A stretch of 64,000 nucleotides of DNA from an uncultured Verrucomicrobia subdivision 3 bacterium (GCA_903850425.1 CAINLR010000059.1:18793-82792), one strand, 5' to 3'. Positions 51,188-61,560 are shown, counted from the stretch's first letter. Translations and numbers: made by a program. The notes: a model not told the origin generated them from the sequence alone.

Positions 51188-52930
51188 ATGGCCTTTAGCT
51201 CTGTCAAAAATCTCGTGGCGTCCGTCGCGGAAGCGTCGCCGGCGCAGTTCGAGGATTGGCGCAAGTCGTGGCGCACGGCGGCGGACAGCGGTTCCACCGA
51301 ACCGTTGCTCACGTTCGTCGCGCGCGAACGCGGCGTGGCCGAAGACGTCTTTCTCCAGCGGCTCGCGGCCGCGCTCGGCTGGCCGTATCTCGAACTCGCC
51401 AAGCTCACGGTGGATAACGAGGCGCGCAACAAAATTTCCACCAAGATCGCCTTCCAATTTTTCGTCCTACCGGTCGCGATCAATGATGGTGTTTTGCTGG
51501 TGGCCGCGAGCGATCCGTTCGATGCGGCAATGATGAACGCCGTGCAATTCAACGCGCGGATGCCGGTGACGTTCGCGCTCGCGGCAAAAACTGAAATCGA
51601 GAAGGCGCTCAAGAAATATTACGGCGTCGGCGCCGAAACGCTCGATGAAATGGGTGAAGGCGAGCCGATGGAACTGGACCTCGCCTACGACAAGGAAATC
51701 ACCGAAGGCGACCAGGAGGCGAGCGTCATCAAGTTCGTCAACCAGATCATCTGGGAAGCGTTCAAGGACCGCGCGACGGACATTCATTTTGAGCCGCAGG
51801 AAGACGAGTTGCGCATCCGCAACCGCATTGACGGCATCCTGCACCAGATTCCGCTGCCGCCGCAGTTGAAGCGCTTTCAGGCCTCGCTCATTTCGCGCAT
51901 CAAGGTGATGAGCGGGATGAACATTTCGGAAAAACGCCTGCCGCAGGACGGCCGCATCAACGTCCGCATCAAGGGCGAGGAAATTGACATCCGCGTTTCC
52001 ACCGTGCCCACGGTGTATGGCGAAAGCGTTTCGCTCCGCTTGCTCACGCGCGGGAAAATATTCCTGAGTCTGGACAAACTGGGGTTTTCCAAGATGGAGG
52101 AAAACGCCATCCGCGACATCATCATCAAGCCGCACGGCATTTTCCTCGTCACCGGCCCGACCGGCTCCGGCAAATCCACGTCGCTCTACGCTTTTCTCAG
52201 TTCCATCAACTCGGTGCAAAAACGCATCATCACGGTGGAGGAACCGGTCGAATACGAACTCAAGGGCATCAATCAAATTGCGGTGCGGCCGGAAATCGGG
52301 CTGACCTTCGCGATGGGGCTGCGCCACATTTTGCGGCAGGATCCGAACGTCATCATGGTCGGGGAAATTCGCGACTTGGAAACGGCCGAGATCGCCATCC
52401 GCGCGTCGCTCACCGGCCACTTGGTTTTCTCCACGCTGCACACGAACGACGCGCCGAGCGCGTTCACCCGCTTGATTGACATGGGCATTGAGCCGTTTCT
52501 TGTGGCGTCCTCCGTCGAAGCGGTGCAGGCGCAGCGCCTCGTCCGCACGATTTGTCCGCACTGCAAAACGGAGCAGAAGGTGGATCGCGATTATCTGCGC
52601 AAAATCAGTTTCCCCGAAGCCGACATCGAGACGGCGAAATTCTGGCACGGCAAGGGCTGCGAACAATGCCGCCAGTTCGGCTATCAGGGCCGGAAAGGCA
52701 TTTACGAGTTGCTCCTCGTTTCGGAAAGCCTGCGTCCACTCATCATGAACCGCGCGTCGGCCACCACGATTGCGCAGCGCGCCATCGAGGCCGGCATGAG
52801 AACACTCCGCACCGACGGCTGGAACAAGGTGAAAGCCGGCGAGACGACCATCGAAGAAGTGCTGCGCGTCACGCAGGCCGAGGAAATGTTGGAAACGCTG
52901 GGCGAGGCCAAGAAGGGCGGTTCCAAATAA
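51188..52930 (+). CDS. gspE: Type II secretion/type IV pilus ATPase (GspE/PulE)
   Basis: A 580-residue cytoplasmic ATPase. The N-terminal T2SSE_N domain is followed by NQIIWEAFKDRATDIHFEPQ, SGMNISEKRLPQDGRINVRI, Walker A LVTGPTGSGKSTSLYAFLSS (about residue 322), Asp box RIITVEEPVEYELKGINQIA, Walker B DPNVIMVGEIRDLETAEIAI, His box HLVFSTLHTNDAPSAFTRLI and a tetracysteine zinc site (CPHC, CEQC). It powers pseudopilus assembly and starts the GspE-L-M-D set. It is GspE/PulE/PilB-type; which one cannot be decided from sequence alone. Confidence 0.95.
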   Translation: MAFSSVKNLVASVAEASPAQFEDWRKSWRTAADSGSTEPLLTFVARERGVAEDVFLQRLAAALGWPYLELAKLTVDNEARNKISTKIAFQFFVLPVAINDGVLLVAASDPFDAAMMNAVQFNARMPVTFALAAKTEIEKALKKYYGVGAETLDEMGEGEPMELDLAYDKEITEGDQEASVIKFVNQIIWEAFKDRATDIHFEPQEDELRIRNRIDGILHQIPLPPQLKRFQASLISRIKVMSGMNISEKRLPQDGRINVRIKGEEIDIRVSTVPTVYGESVSLRLLTRGKIFLSLDKLGFSKMEENAIRDIIIKPHGIFLVTGPTGSGKSTSLYAFLSSINSVQKRIITVEEPVEYELKGINQIAVRPEIGLTFAMGLRHILRQDPNVIMVGEIRDLETAEIAIRASLTGHLVFSTLHTNDAPSAFTRLIDMGIEPFLVASSVEAVQAQRLVRTICPHCKTEQKVDRDYLRKISFPEADIETAKFWHGKGCEQCRQFGYQGRKGIYELLLVSESLRPLIMNRASATTIAQRAIEAGMRTLRTDGWNKVKAGETTIEEVLRVTQAEEMLETLGEAKKGGSK

Positions 52931-52985
52931 TTTATGATTTCCGCCGCGCGCATCACGCATCACCTTTCACGCTTCATTTTTTAAC

Positions 52986-54407
52986 ATGGCCCGCTGGCAT
53001 TCATGCAATCTTCTGCACGTCGCTCCCGACGCCAAACGCCTCTGGCAGTTTGACGCCAAGGGCGGCGGTTTTGTGCTGGGCCGCGAGCAGCGTGTGCCGC
53101 ACACGGAACCGTTGCCGGGCAAATACGTCGCCAAATCGTGGACCTCGCTCTGGCAACCGAAACTGAACGTCGCCTGGCTGCCGCCGGAAAATGTCTTTCT
53201 GCGCATCGTCGAACTGCCGGCCAGCAACCCGGAGGAAATGTTCGCGATGGCCGAGTTGCAGTTGGAAAAAATTTCGCCGCTGCCGGTCGCGCAAATCGTC
53301 TGGACGATGCACGTTCTGCCCGCGCCCAAGAGCGTTGCGCCAGTGGAAGGTGCGCCCGCCCCGTTGCAGACGGTCATCATGGTCATTGTCGAACGGGCGG
53401 CGGTGGAGGCGTATCTTGGCCAGCTCGAAGCCCAGAATTTTCTCGCCGACCGGCTCGAAGTGCCGCTGCTCGACCAGCTCGCCGCCGTGAATGCGACCGA
53501 AGCCAGCGCATGGGTTTTTCCGCTCCATGCGAGCGGCATGAACACGGCGCTGGTGGCCTGGTGGCTTGGCGGCGCGTGGCGAAGTTTGAGTTTGGTCACG
53601 CTGCCGGCGGCGGGCAACCGCGCGGCGGATCTAAAAACCCAGCTCTCGTTGCTCGCGTGGGCGGGTGAACTCGAAGGCTGGCTGACCGCGCAGCCGAAAT
53701 GGCATCTGGTGGCCGACGCGGTGACGGCGGCGGAATGGGAAAACGCCTTGCGCGCGGGGCTCGACGAACCGTTGAAAGTCAGCGCACCGCTGACGCCCGT
53801 GGAACTGGCGGCCCGCACGGCCCAGCGCGCGGCCACGACGGTGGCCCCGGCGAATCTGTTGCCGCCCGAATTCGCGACGCGGTATCACCAGCAGTTGGTT
53901 GACCGGTTGTGGCTTCGCGGTCTCGCGGCCGTGGGAGTTTTCTACGCGCTGATGGTGGCGATTTATTTTTGCGCCGTCGGCGTGCTTGGCTATAAGACGC
54001 ACAACGTCGAGCAGGTGGTCGCGGGGCTGGGCGGCAGCTACACGAATGCGCTGCAACTCAAGGCGCGCTACGACGTGCTGAGCGAGCGGCAACAGTTGAA
54101 ATACGCCGCGCTGGACTGCTGGCAATTGGCGGCCCAAACCCTGCCGGATGGCATTTCGCTCCAGCGGTTCAGTTTTGGCAGCGGGAAAAAAATCACCTTG
54201 AGCGGTATCTGCGCGCCAGAGCAGATCAAATTGATCACGGATCCCGACAAATTTTATGACAGCGTGCGCAAGGCCAAACAGCCCAATGGCCAGTTCATGT
54301 TCAATCAGACTGTCGAAAGTGCTGACCAAATAAGTATTCGCCAGGCCCTCACGCAGATGAATTGGAGTTTTGGCGTGCAACTGCAACATGTCGAGTCGGA
54401 GCCTTGA
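52986..54407 (+). CDS. GspL/PilM-like secretion assembly protein
   Basis: A 473-residue protein. The first ~270 residues form an actin-like/ASKHA platform of PilM/GspL type (LNVAWLPPENVFLRIVELPA, EEMFAMAELQLEKISPLPVA, VIMVIVERAAVEAYLGQLEA, AWRSLSLVTLPAAGNR). One membrane helix follows (GLAAVGVFYALMVAIYFCAV), then a periplasmic coiled coil and a ferredoxin-like end (LSGICAPEQIKLITDPDKFY), the GspL topology. It bridges GspE to the inner-membrane platform. The gene overlaps the next one by one base (TGATG). Confidence 0.82.
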   Translation: MARWHSCNLLHVAPDAKRLWQFDAKGGGFVLGREQRVPHTEPLPGKYVAKSWTSLWQPKLNVAWLPPENVFLRIVELPASNPEEMFAMAELQLEKISPLPVAQIVWTMHVLPAPKSVAPVEGAPAPLQTVIMVIVERAAVEAYLGQLEAQNFLADRLEVPLLDQLAAVNATEASAWVFPLHASGMNTALVAWWLGGAWRSLSLVTLPAAGNRAADLKTQLSLLAWAGELEGWLTAQPKWHLVADAVTAAEWENALRAGLDEPLKVSAPLTPVELAARTAQRAATTVAPANLLPPEFATRYHQQLVDRLWLRGLAAVGVFYALMVAIYFCAVGVLGYKTHNVEQVVAGLGGSYTNALQLKARYDVLSERQQLKYAALDCWQLAAQTLPDGISLQRFSFGSGKKITLSGICAPEQIKLITDPDKFYDSVRKAKQPNGQFMFNQTVESADQISIRQALTQMNWSFGVQLQHVESEP

Positions 54408-54988
54408 TGAAAAAGTATTTTGCCCAACTGCGTCCGCTGGAACGCCGCCTGGTGATCGGCGTCCTGGTGGTCGTGTTTCTGGTGTTAAACGCGGTGTTCA
54501 TCTGGCCACACAGTTCCGACTGGACAAAATTGAAGTTCCGGCTGACGGAGGCGAACGACAAATTAAAGCTTTACCAGACCATGGTGGCACAGACACCCGC
54601 TTTAGAGGCGCAAGTGAAAAAATTTGCGAGCCAGGGTGAATCGGTGGCACCGGAAGACCAGGCGATCAATTTCACACGCACCATCATGAACCAGTCGCTT
54701 GCCAGCGGCGTGCAATCGCAGGGCCCCGGGCGGCAGTTCACGCGCACGAATGATCTCTTCTTTGTCGAGCAGATTGACACCATTGACGTGCTCGCCACGG
54801 AGCCGCAGTTGGTGGATTTTCTCTACAAACTCGGCTCTGGCGCTTCCATGGTCCGCGCGCGGGACATGGACCTGCAGCCCGACCAGCCGCGCCAACGACT
54901 TTCCGCCCACATTACGCTCGTGGCGAGTTTCCAGAAAGGCACCCCCGCCGGCAAAGCCGCGAATCCGTCAACCGCAAAGGCCAAATGA
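54407..54988 (+). CDS. GspM/PilO-like inner-membrane protein
   Basis: 193 residues: a basic start (KKYFAQLRPLERRLVIGVLV), one membrane helix (VIGVLVVVFLVLNAVFIWPH), a coiled-coil segment (FRLTEANDKLKLYQTMVAQT) and a C-terminal periplasmic ferredoxin-like domain (TNDLFFVEQIDTIDVLATEP). This is the GspM/PilO layout and fits its place between GspL-like and GspD genes. The stop overlaps gspD (ATGA). Sequence-level family assignment is weak; the call rests on topology and position. Confidence 0.7.
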   Translation: MKKYFAQLRPLERRLVIGVLVVVFLVLNAVFIWPHSSDWTKLKFRLTEANDKLKLYQTMVAQTPALEAQVKKFASQGESVAPEDQAINFTRTIMNQSLASGVQSQGPGRQFTRTNDLFFVEQIDTIDVLATEPQLVDFLYKLGSGASMVRARDMDLQPDQPRQRLSAHITLVASFQKGTPAGKAANPSTAKAK

Positions 54989-57495
54989 AAACCATCTCAT
55001 TCGTCATCCTCCTCATTTTTTCCGTGCTCCAACTCGCCGCGCAACCGTCAGGCACGCCGCCCGCCGCGACGCCGCCCGCGAAGCGGCCGCCGACCCTGCG
55101 GAACCGGCCGCTTAGCGAGTTGCTCACCAACTTGCCGGCCACCCAGCCGCGCGCTCCGCAGGCGGTGACCAGCACGCCGGACGGCGCGGGCGCGGCCGCC
55201 ACTGCGCCAGGAGCCAGCCCCTTCGCCGCTCCCGCCGCCACGTCCGCCGCACCGGAAGGCGCGCCGGCGGCCAAGGCGCCTGCCGAGGAAACCGTCGAGG
55301 CCGGCTTCATTAATTTTCAAGGCGTGGAACTGAATGCCGTGCTCAAGATTTACGCAAAATTTGTCGGGCGCACCTTGATTCGCGGCACGTTGCCGGATGC
55401 AAAAATTATTTTGGAAACGGAAACGCGGCTGACCCGGAGCGAGGTCATCCAGGCCTTGCAGGCGGTGCTGGCGCTCAACGGCATTTCCGTGATTCCGGTG
55501 GGCGACAAATTTGTGAAGGTGGTGCCGTCCGATCAGGCGAATGCGGCCGGGGCCGAGATTGACCATTCCGGCGCGACGAACCTGCCGGTCATGGGTTCCT
55601 ACGTCACGCACATCACCCAGTTGAGATTTGTGAAGCCGAGCCTGATGATGCCGCTCATCACGCCGTTTTCCAAATTGCAGAATTCCATTTTTGCGATTGA
55701 TGACAACGGCATTCTCGTCATCCGCGACTACGCGGAAAACGTGAAGCGCATGTTGGAGATGATCGCGCAGATTGATGTGAGCGTGCCGGCGGAATACACC
55801 AACGAAGTGATCCCGATCCGGTATGCGAAGGTGAGCGAAATCGCCTCGGCGTTGAACAGCTTGGGCGGCAGCGGCGGCGGCGCGTCGGTGAGCATCGGCA
55901 GCGGCACCAGCGGTTCGACCATCAGCGGTTTCGGCAATCGCGGCAGCGGCGGCGGTATGGGTTCGATGGGCGGCGGCATGGGTTCAATGGGCGGCGGCAT
56001 GGGTTCAATGGGCGGCATGAACAGCAGTGGCTTTGGCGGCAACAACAGCGGCGCGGGCGGCGCGTTTGGCAGCCGCACCGGCATCTCGGGCGGCGGCGCG
56101 GCGAATCCGAATGGCACGCCGACCGGCGGCTCGACCTTCGCGCAGCGCTTGAACAACATCATCAACCGGGCATCCAGTCCGACCGGTGGCCCCGGCGGCG
56201 GTGGTAGTCAGGATCAGATTCAACTCTTCGGGCAGACGAAAATCATCCCCAACGAGAGCAGCAGTTCCCTGCTGATTTACGCCACGCGGCAGGATCTGGA
56301 AGTGATCAAAGGCATCATCAGCAAATTGGACGTGCCGCTCGCGCAGGTGCTCATCGAAGCCGTCATCATGGATGTGACGCTGGGCAACACGTTTAATTTC
56401 GGCGTTTCCGCCGCCCAAAAACCGCAGAACTACAACTCCGGGACGCCGATCAATGGCGCGGGCGGTTACAATAACGGCTCGTTCCTGGATTTGATCCAGA
56501 CCTTTGCGACGAATGGCAGCCTCACGGGCGTCATTGCCAATGGCACCACCAACGGCGCCTTTGGCAACAATTTATCTTCGGGCGGTGCCAGTTGGTTTGG
56601 TAACATTGGCCCGAATTGGGATGTGGCCGTGCAGGCGGCGCAGTCTGACTCCCACGCCAGCATCATTCAACGCCCGCGCATCCAGACCTCGCAGGCCAAG
56701 CCCGCGCAGTTCTTCGTCGGTGAAACCCGGCCTTACGTCACCAGCACTTATGCCGGCTACAGCGGCGGCTATGGCGGCTCATCCTATTCGCAGTTGTCCG
56801 TCGGCGTGGAACTCGACGTGACCCCGTTCATCAATCCCGACGGTCTGGTCGTCATGGAGATTCAGCAGGAAATTGATGACTTCGCGGGCTCCACCCATAT
56901 TGACAACGTGGGCGATATTCCGAACACCGTTAAGCGCACGATCAATGCCGAGATCGCCGTCCGCGATCGCGATACCGTCATGCTCGGCGGCTTCATCAAA
57001 TCCGACAAAGAACACAAGCAGTCCGGCGTGCCCTTGCTCATGGATATTCCGCTGCTCGGCAACCTGTTCAAATCCCGCAGCGATGTCAAAAACCGGAATG
57101 AATTGATCGTGCTGATCCGGCCCACCGTTTTGCTGACGCCTGAACTCGCGGCGAAGCACACCATCAAGGAAGAACAGCGCCTGCCCGGCGTTTCCGCCGC
57201 CGCCGCCGAAGACGCCGAATACGAACGCAAGCTGATTGATGCGCAGCGCAAACGCGAACAAAAGAAGTTCAACAAAACGAAACAATACGACGGCTTCTTC
57301 AATCCGGAACCGGATGCGGTCGAAACCAACCGCGTTCCTGCCGAATCCGTCGCCACCCCGGCTGACGCTCCGATCGCCACTCCGGTGGCGACCCCGGCTC
57401 CCAGCCAGCCGCTGACGGAAAAAGAAGCGCAGGAAAGAAGCCGCGCCGCGCTGGAGCAGAGATTGAAGGAACTGGATTCGCCCGGCACGCGGTGA
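54985..57495 (+). CDS. gspD: GspD/PilQ-like secretin
   Basis: 836 residues. Signal peptide (KTISFVILLIFSVLQLAAQP) and a long Pro/Ala-rich linker, then N0-type FINFQGVELNAVLKIYAKFV, N1-type FAIDDNGILVIRDYAENVKR, a Gly/Ser/Met/Asn-rich linker (about residues 290-390, including three tandem GGMGSMG units) and the secretin core: IIPNESSSSLLIYATRQDLE, LAQVLIEAVIMDVTLGNTFN, IQRPRIQTSQAKPAQFFVGE, VKRTINAEIAVRDRDTVMLG, GVPLLMDIPLLGNLFKSRSD. The C-terminal tail is charged and Pro-rich. It forms the outer-membrane channel. Pilotin and GspC genes are not adjacent. Confidence 0.93.
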   Translation: MKTISFVILLIFSVLQLAAQPSGTPPAATPPAKRPPTLRNRPLSELLTNLPATQPRAPQAVTSTPDGAGAAATAPGASPFAAPAATSAAPEGAPAAKAPAEETVEAGFINFQGVELNAVLKIYAKFVGRTLIRGTLPDAKIILETETRLTRSEVIQALQAVLALNGISVIPVGDKFVKVVPSDQANAAGAEIDHSGATNLPVMGSYVTHITQLRFVKPSLMMPLITPFSKLQNSIFAIDDNGILVIRDYAENVKRMLEMIAQIDVSVPAEYTNEVIPIRYAKVSEIASALNSLGGSGGGASVSIGSGTSGSTISGFGNRGSGGGMGSMGGGMGSMGGGMGSMGGMNSSGFGGNNSGAGGAFGSRTGISGGGAANPNGTPTGGSTFAQRLNNIINRASSPTGGPGGGGSQDQIQLFGQTKIIPNESSSSLLIYATRQDLEVIKGIISKLDVPLAQVLIEAVIMDVTLGNTFNFGVSAAQKPQNYNSGTPINGAGGYNNGSFLDLIQTFATNGSLTGVIANGTTNGAFGNNLSSGGASWFGNIGPNWDVAVQAAQSDSHASIIQRPRIQTSQAKPAQFFVGETRPYVTSTYAGYSGGYGGSSYSQLSVGVELDVTPFINPDGLVVMEIQQEIDDFAGSTHIDNVGDIPNTVKRTINAEIAVRDRDTVMLGGFIKSDKEHKQSGVPLLMDIPLLGNLFKSRSDVKNRNELIVLIRPTVLLTPELAAKHTIKEEQRLPGVSAAAAEDAEYERKLIDAQRKREQKKFNKTKQYDGFFNPEPDAVETNRVPAESVATPADAPIATPVATPAPSQPLTEKEAQERSRAALEQRLKELDSPGTR
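55951..56013 (+). repeat. Three 21-bp tandem units in gspD linker
   Basis: Unit GGCGGYATGGGTTCRATGGG plus C occurs three times in register (55951-55971, 55972-55992, 55993-56013). It encodes the seven-residue repeat GGMGSMG inside a disordered linker, so copy-number change would be in frame. Confidence 0.9.
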
Positions 57496-57632
57496 ACATG
57501 CTGCAAGGAGCCGTTAGCAACTGAAGCGGCTGGCCGGGCAGAGGGGCGCGCAAATTGCAATTTGCGGATTGAACCGACGCGCGGTTTTTGCGAACTTCCC
57601 ACGCGATTAAACCGACCACTGCCAATCCGTCA

Positions 57633-58352
57633 ATGACCGAAATCAAATCCAACGCGGACGTGGAGCCGTGCCTTTCGGCGGTGATGCCGGTTTATAACGA
57701 GGCGGCCACCGTGGCGGAAGTCATCGCCGTGGTGCTGGCGCAGCGGCCCGTGGAGCAACTCGTGATCGTGGACGATGCGTCGAAAGACGGCACCTGGGAG
57801 AAATTGCAGGCGGCCACGCACGGCAATCCCCGCGTGAAGCTCGTGCGGCATGCCGTGAATCAAGGCAAGGGCGCGGCGTTGCGCACCGGCATCGCGCACG
57901 CCACCGCGCCCATCGTCATCATTCAGGACGCCGATTTGGAATACGACCCGACGGAATATTTCCGGCTGCTGATCCCGATCTTGTCCGGCAAGGCCGACGT
58001 GGTGTTTGGCTCGCGCTTCATTGGGGCCGGCGCGCATCGCGTTTTGTATTACTGGCACTCGGTGGGCAACAACGTGCTCACCACGTTTTCCAACATGGCC
58101 ACGGATTTGAACCTCACGGACATGGAAACCTGCTACAAAGTTTTCCGGCGCGAGATCATCCAGCAAATCAAAATCGAGGAAAACCGTTTCGGCTTCGAGC
58201 CGGAGATCACCGCCAAAGTCGCGCGCCTGAAGGTGCGCATTTACGAGGTGGCGATTTCGTATTATGGCCGCACCTATGCGGAAGGCAAAAAAATTGGCTG
58301 GCGCGACGGTTTCCGGGCGCTGTGGTGCATCTTCAAATATAATATTTTTTGA
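57633..58352 (+). CDS. GT2 polyprenol-phosphate mannosyltransferase-like
   Basis: 239 residues of GT-A fold: [80 protein letters not shown] (DxD), [20 protein letters not shown] and [20 protein letters not shown]. The last motif is typical of dolichol-phosphate mannosyltransferase-like enzymes. There are no membrane helices at the end. The start ATG at 57633 matches family length. It is followed by a GT39-like membrane protein through a TTGA overlap, suggesting the pair transfers a polyprenol-linked sugar. Confidence 0.9.
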   Translation: MTEIKSNADVEPCLSAVMPVYNEAATVAEVIAVVLAQRPVEQLVIVDDASKDGTWEKLQAATHGNPRVKLVRHAVNQGKGAALRTGIAHATAPIVIIQDADLEYDPTEYFRLLIPILSGKADVVFGSRFIGAGAHRVLYYWHSVGNNVLTTFSNMATDLNLTDMETCYKVFRREIIQQIKIEENRFGFEPEITAKVARLKVRIYEVAISYYGRTYAEGKKIGWRDGFRALWCIFKYNIF

Positions 58353-60244
58353 AGCTCGGCATCGCACTTCTCTGGCTCTGCGCCTGGCTGAACTTCACCG
58401 GCTGGGCGCTGTCCGCCCTGCATCAACTCAACGCGGTGGGCTACGCGGTGTCCTTGCTGCTATTCTCCGCCGGCTGCTCGTTTTGGAAGCCGGCGGCGGG
58501 CTTTGAAATATTCCCCCGGCCGTTCCGCAGGAATTTTTTCCGCCGTTTCCGGCGGCCGCTGCCGGCGTTGTTTTTGCTGGTGACGGTGCTGGTCTTTCTC
58601 GGCGGCGCGCTCTATGCCCCGGGCAATTTTGACGCGTTGACTTACCGTCTGCCGCGCATGTTGAGCTGGCTCGCGGCCGGCCATTGGTGCTGGATTCCCA
58701 CGATCAACGACCGGATGAATTATTCCGGTCTGGCGTGGGAATGGATCGCCCTGCCGTTCTTTGCGCTGGGCCGATCGGATCGCGGCCTGTTTTTGATCAA
58801 TGCCATCGGTTTCCTCTTCCTGCCGGGCCTGCTGTTTTCCATTTTCCGGCAGGTCGGCGTGGCGCGGCGCGTAGCGTGGACCTGGATGTGGCTGCTGCCA
58901 CTCGCCTACGGTTATGTGACCCAGGCGGGGAGCATCGGGAATGATTTGCTGGGCACCTTGTTTTGTCTTGCCTCGGTTTTCTTTGGGCTGCGGGCGCGGC
59001 GTTCGGGAAATGTTGGCGAGGTCTGGCTGGCCCTCCTGGCTGCGGCGCTCATGACCGGCGTCAAACTGTCCAATCTGCCGCTGGCATTGCCGTGCCTCGT
59101 CGCGGTCTGGCCGGCGCTGGGACAACTGCGGAAACATTGGTTGGGCAGCCTCGCGGTGGCGGGGCTGGCCGTGGTGATTTCCGCCGTGCCGCTCATGGCC
59201 GTGAACTACCTCAACACCGGCAGTTGGAATGGCGACCCCCGAAACACCTACCAATTTCAGATCGCGAATCCGGTGGCGGGCGTGCTGGGGAATGGTTTCC
59301 TGATGGCGGAACAATCCTTCACGCCGCCCCTGCTGCCCGGGGCCGACCGGCTCAACCACCGGCTCACCCAACTGCTCCCCGAGCCACTCCAAAAGCAATT
59401 TGTCCATCTGGGTTCCAATAAACTGAACGAGATGCCGGTTGAAGAAGGAGCCGGACTCGGCCTGGGGGTCACGCTGCCGTTGGTGCTGGTCTTGGGCGCG
59501 GCCCTCGCAGGTTTCGGTCGGGCCGGGGCAACTAAAAGCGGCGGCGCACTCCTGCCGCCGCTCGCGCTCGCCGCCGGGATTTCGCTGCTGTGCTATATGG
59601 CCAAAATGGGATCGGAAGCCGGTCCCCGGCTGATGCTGCCGTATTATCCGCTGGCCCTCCTGCCGCTCTGGCGGCTTCCCGCGCAAGCGTTTTTGCTGCG
59701 CCGACGGGCGTGGCGGGTGTTTCTGGTCTTGCTCGCGCTGGGGGTTTTGCCGGTGCTGATATTATCCGTGTCGCGTCCGCTGTGGCCGGCCCAAGCCATT
59801 TCGAAAAAGCTGGCGCAGGCCCATCCAGCCAACGCGCTGCTGCAACGGCTCGCCACCACTTACGAAACCTATGCGTATCGCAATGATTTTCTCGCGCCCA
59901 TCCGCGTCGGCCTGCCGGCGGACGCCGGCGAAATCGGCTTCATCGCCGGCGACAACGACACGGACTATTCCCTCTGGCACCCCTTGGGCCAGCGCCGCGT
60001 CAAATACTTGCGGGCGGACCTCCGCCATTTTCTGGCGCAACCAAACACCTGCGAGTGGGTGGTGATCAAAGAGAACGTCTGGCCGGCCATCAGCCCGGTG
60101 CCGTTGGCCGCCTGGGCGGCGGCACATCACGCCACCATCGAACTCACGCTGCCGATCACCGAGTTGGTGTCGTGGGGGCCGGAAAAGTGGTGCCTGCTGC
60201 ATTTCGAAACACCGGCGGGCGCAATTTCCACCGCCAGCCCTTAA
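58349..60244 (+). CDS. Polytopic membrane glycosyltransferase (GT39-like)
   Basis: A 631-residue protein with about 11-12 hydrophobic segments (for example [29 protein letters not shown] region, [18 protein letters not shown]). The early periplasmic loop motif [20 protein letters not shown], then [20 protein letters not shown], is reminiscent of ArnT/PMT-type enzymes that use polyprenol-phosphate sugars. The C-terminal ~100 residues are soluble ([20 protein letters not shown]). The TTG start overlaps the GT2 stop. Family placement is tentative because the catalytic Asp pair cannot be fixed. Confidence 0.65.
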   Translation: MKLGIALLWLCAWLNFTGWALSALHQLNAVGYAVSLLLFSAGCSFWKPAAGFEIFPRPFRRNFFRRFRRPLPALFLLVTVLVFLGGALYAPGNFDALTYRLPRMLSWLAAGHWCWIPTINDRMNYSGLAWEWIALPFFALGRSDRGLFLINAIGFLFLPGLLFSIFRQVGVARRVAWTWMWLLPLAYGYVTQAGSIGNDLLGTLFCLASVFFGLRARRSGNVGEVWLALLAAALMTGVKLSNLPLALPCLVAVWPALGQLRKHWLGSLAVAGLAVVISAVPLMAVNYLNTGSWNGDPRNTYQFQIANPVAGVLGNGFLMAEQSFTPPLLPGADRLNHRLTQLLPEPLQKQFVHLGSNKLNEMPVEEGAGLGLGVTLPLVLVLGAALAGFGRAGATKSGGALLPPLALAAGISLLCYMAKMGSEAGPRLMLPYYPLALLPLWRLPAQAFLLRRRAWRVFLVLLALGVLPVLILSVSRPLWPAQAISKKLAQAHPANALLQRLATTYETYAYRNDFLAPIRVGLPADAGEIGFIAGDNDTDYSLWHPLGQRRVKYLRADLRHFLAQPNTCEWVVIKENVWPAISPVPLAAWAAAHHATIELTLPITELVSWGPEKWCLLHFETPAGAISTASP

Positions 60245-60434
60245 AAATTTCGTGCCCGCAGCCAAGCTTGCGGGGCTGGCCGGCGCTGAGCCGCCACAAA
60301 AATCGCAAAAATATTTTACGGCTTGAAAGTGGCTGCCGTTTTCCTGCGGGTGAACCACCGTGGTTGGTCCGAACGCCATCAAAGCCTGTCATTGTTGGTT
60401 TGCCGAAGGCGGTGGTTTCCGCCAGACTGGGCAC

Positions 60435-61388
60435 ATGTCCGCGTCCGTGGAAATTGCCAGTCGCCTCCTCTCGCCCTTTGCCGGCGTGGTCAACCGCGCG
60501 CGCCTGGGATTTCCCCGCGCTTTTTTTCAGGGCACCGGCCTCCCCGGCGATGACCTGATGTGCAGCACCGTGTTCCGCGAATTGAAAAAACGCGGCCCGC
60601 GCAGCCTCGTCGCCGCCACGCCGCACCCCGCCCTCTTTGAACACAACCCCGATGTGGATAAAATCATCGGCCATGCGAACCCGCGCCGGAACCACTGGTC
60701 GCGGCTCGGCCTGCCGCTCGTGCCGCTCACTTACACCACCTACGATCCGTTGACCGATGCCGACCAACCGCCCGACGAACATGTGCTGGCCAAAATGTGC
60801 CGGCTCGCGGGGCTCAAAGGCAAAGTGGAATTGCGCCCCTATCTCTTCCTGACCCGGCCGGAATTTGAGGCCGGAAAAATCGGCGCCGACCAGGTGGTGA
60901 TCCAGTCCAGCGGTCTGGCCGCCGCCAATGCGATGCGCAACAAGGAATGGTATCCGCAACGGTTTCAGGAAGTCTGCACCGAACTCCGCTCCGACCTCAC
61001 CGTCGTGCAACTCGGATCCGCGAGCGATCCGCGCCTCGAAGGCGCGGTGGATTTGCGCGGCAAGACCACGCTGCGCCAGTCCGCCGCCATCCTCGCCAAC
61101 TCGCTGGCGTTCGTCGGCCTGGTTGGTTTTATGATGCACCTGGCGCGCGCCGTGGATTGCCGCAGTGTCATTCTCTACGGCGGCCGCGAAAAACCGGCGC
61201 AGACCGGCTACGTCGCCAACAAGAATCTTTACAGCCAGGTCCGCTGCGCGCCGTGCTGGCTGCGGAATCCCTGCGATTTCGACCGCAAGTGCATGGACAT
61301 GCTCACCGCCCCGCAGGTCGTCGCCGCCACCGCCGAGCAGATCGGCCGCTACGGCTCGTTCCTGGAAGTGCAGACGGCCGAGCTTTGA
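60435..61388 (+). CDS. Glycosyltransferase family 9-like protein
   Basis: 317 residues. It begins SASVEIASRLLSPFAGVVNR; the expected N-terminal motif is AFFQGTGLPGDDLMCSTVFR, a degenerate form of GxGDxL. The C-terminal half holds TVVQLGSASDPRLEGAVDLR and ILANSLAFVGLVGFMMHLAR in place of the usual GDTGPLHLA, so the donor Asp is replaced by Gly-Leu-Val. A Cys-rich tail (CAPCWLRNPCDFDRKCMD) closes the protein. It resembles heptosyltransferases that have drifted; activity is uncertain. The ATG at 60435 is favoured over an upstream start. Confidence 0.75.
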   Translation: MSASVEIASRLLSPFAGVVNRARLGFPRAFFQGTGLPGDDLMCSTVFRELKKRGPRSLVAATPHPALFEHNPDVDKIIGHANPRRNHWSRLGLPLVPLTYTTYDPLTDADQPPDEHVLAKMCRLAGLKGKVELRPYLFLTRPEFEAGKIGADQVVIQSSGLAAANAMRNKEWYPQRFQEVCTELRSDLTVVQLGSASDPRLEGAVDLRGKTTLRQSAAILANSLAFVGLVGFMMHLARAVDCRSVILYGGREKPAQTGYVANKNLYSQVRCAPCWLRNPCDFDRKCMDMLTAPQVVAATAEQIGRYGSFLEVQTAEL

Positions 61389-61560
61389 TTTTTCTAATTG
61401 AAACCAGCGCGACCCATCAAACCCGTTGTGCTCCTTCGGCCGCCGCCTCATTCGCGTTCTGGTTTTGGAACCGGGACTATATTCCAGATGGAATTGAATT
61501 CGGATTGCGGCGGGCAGGGCGGGTGGCTTATCTTGGCGGAGTTAACGAACTGAACTGACC

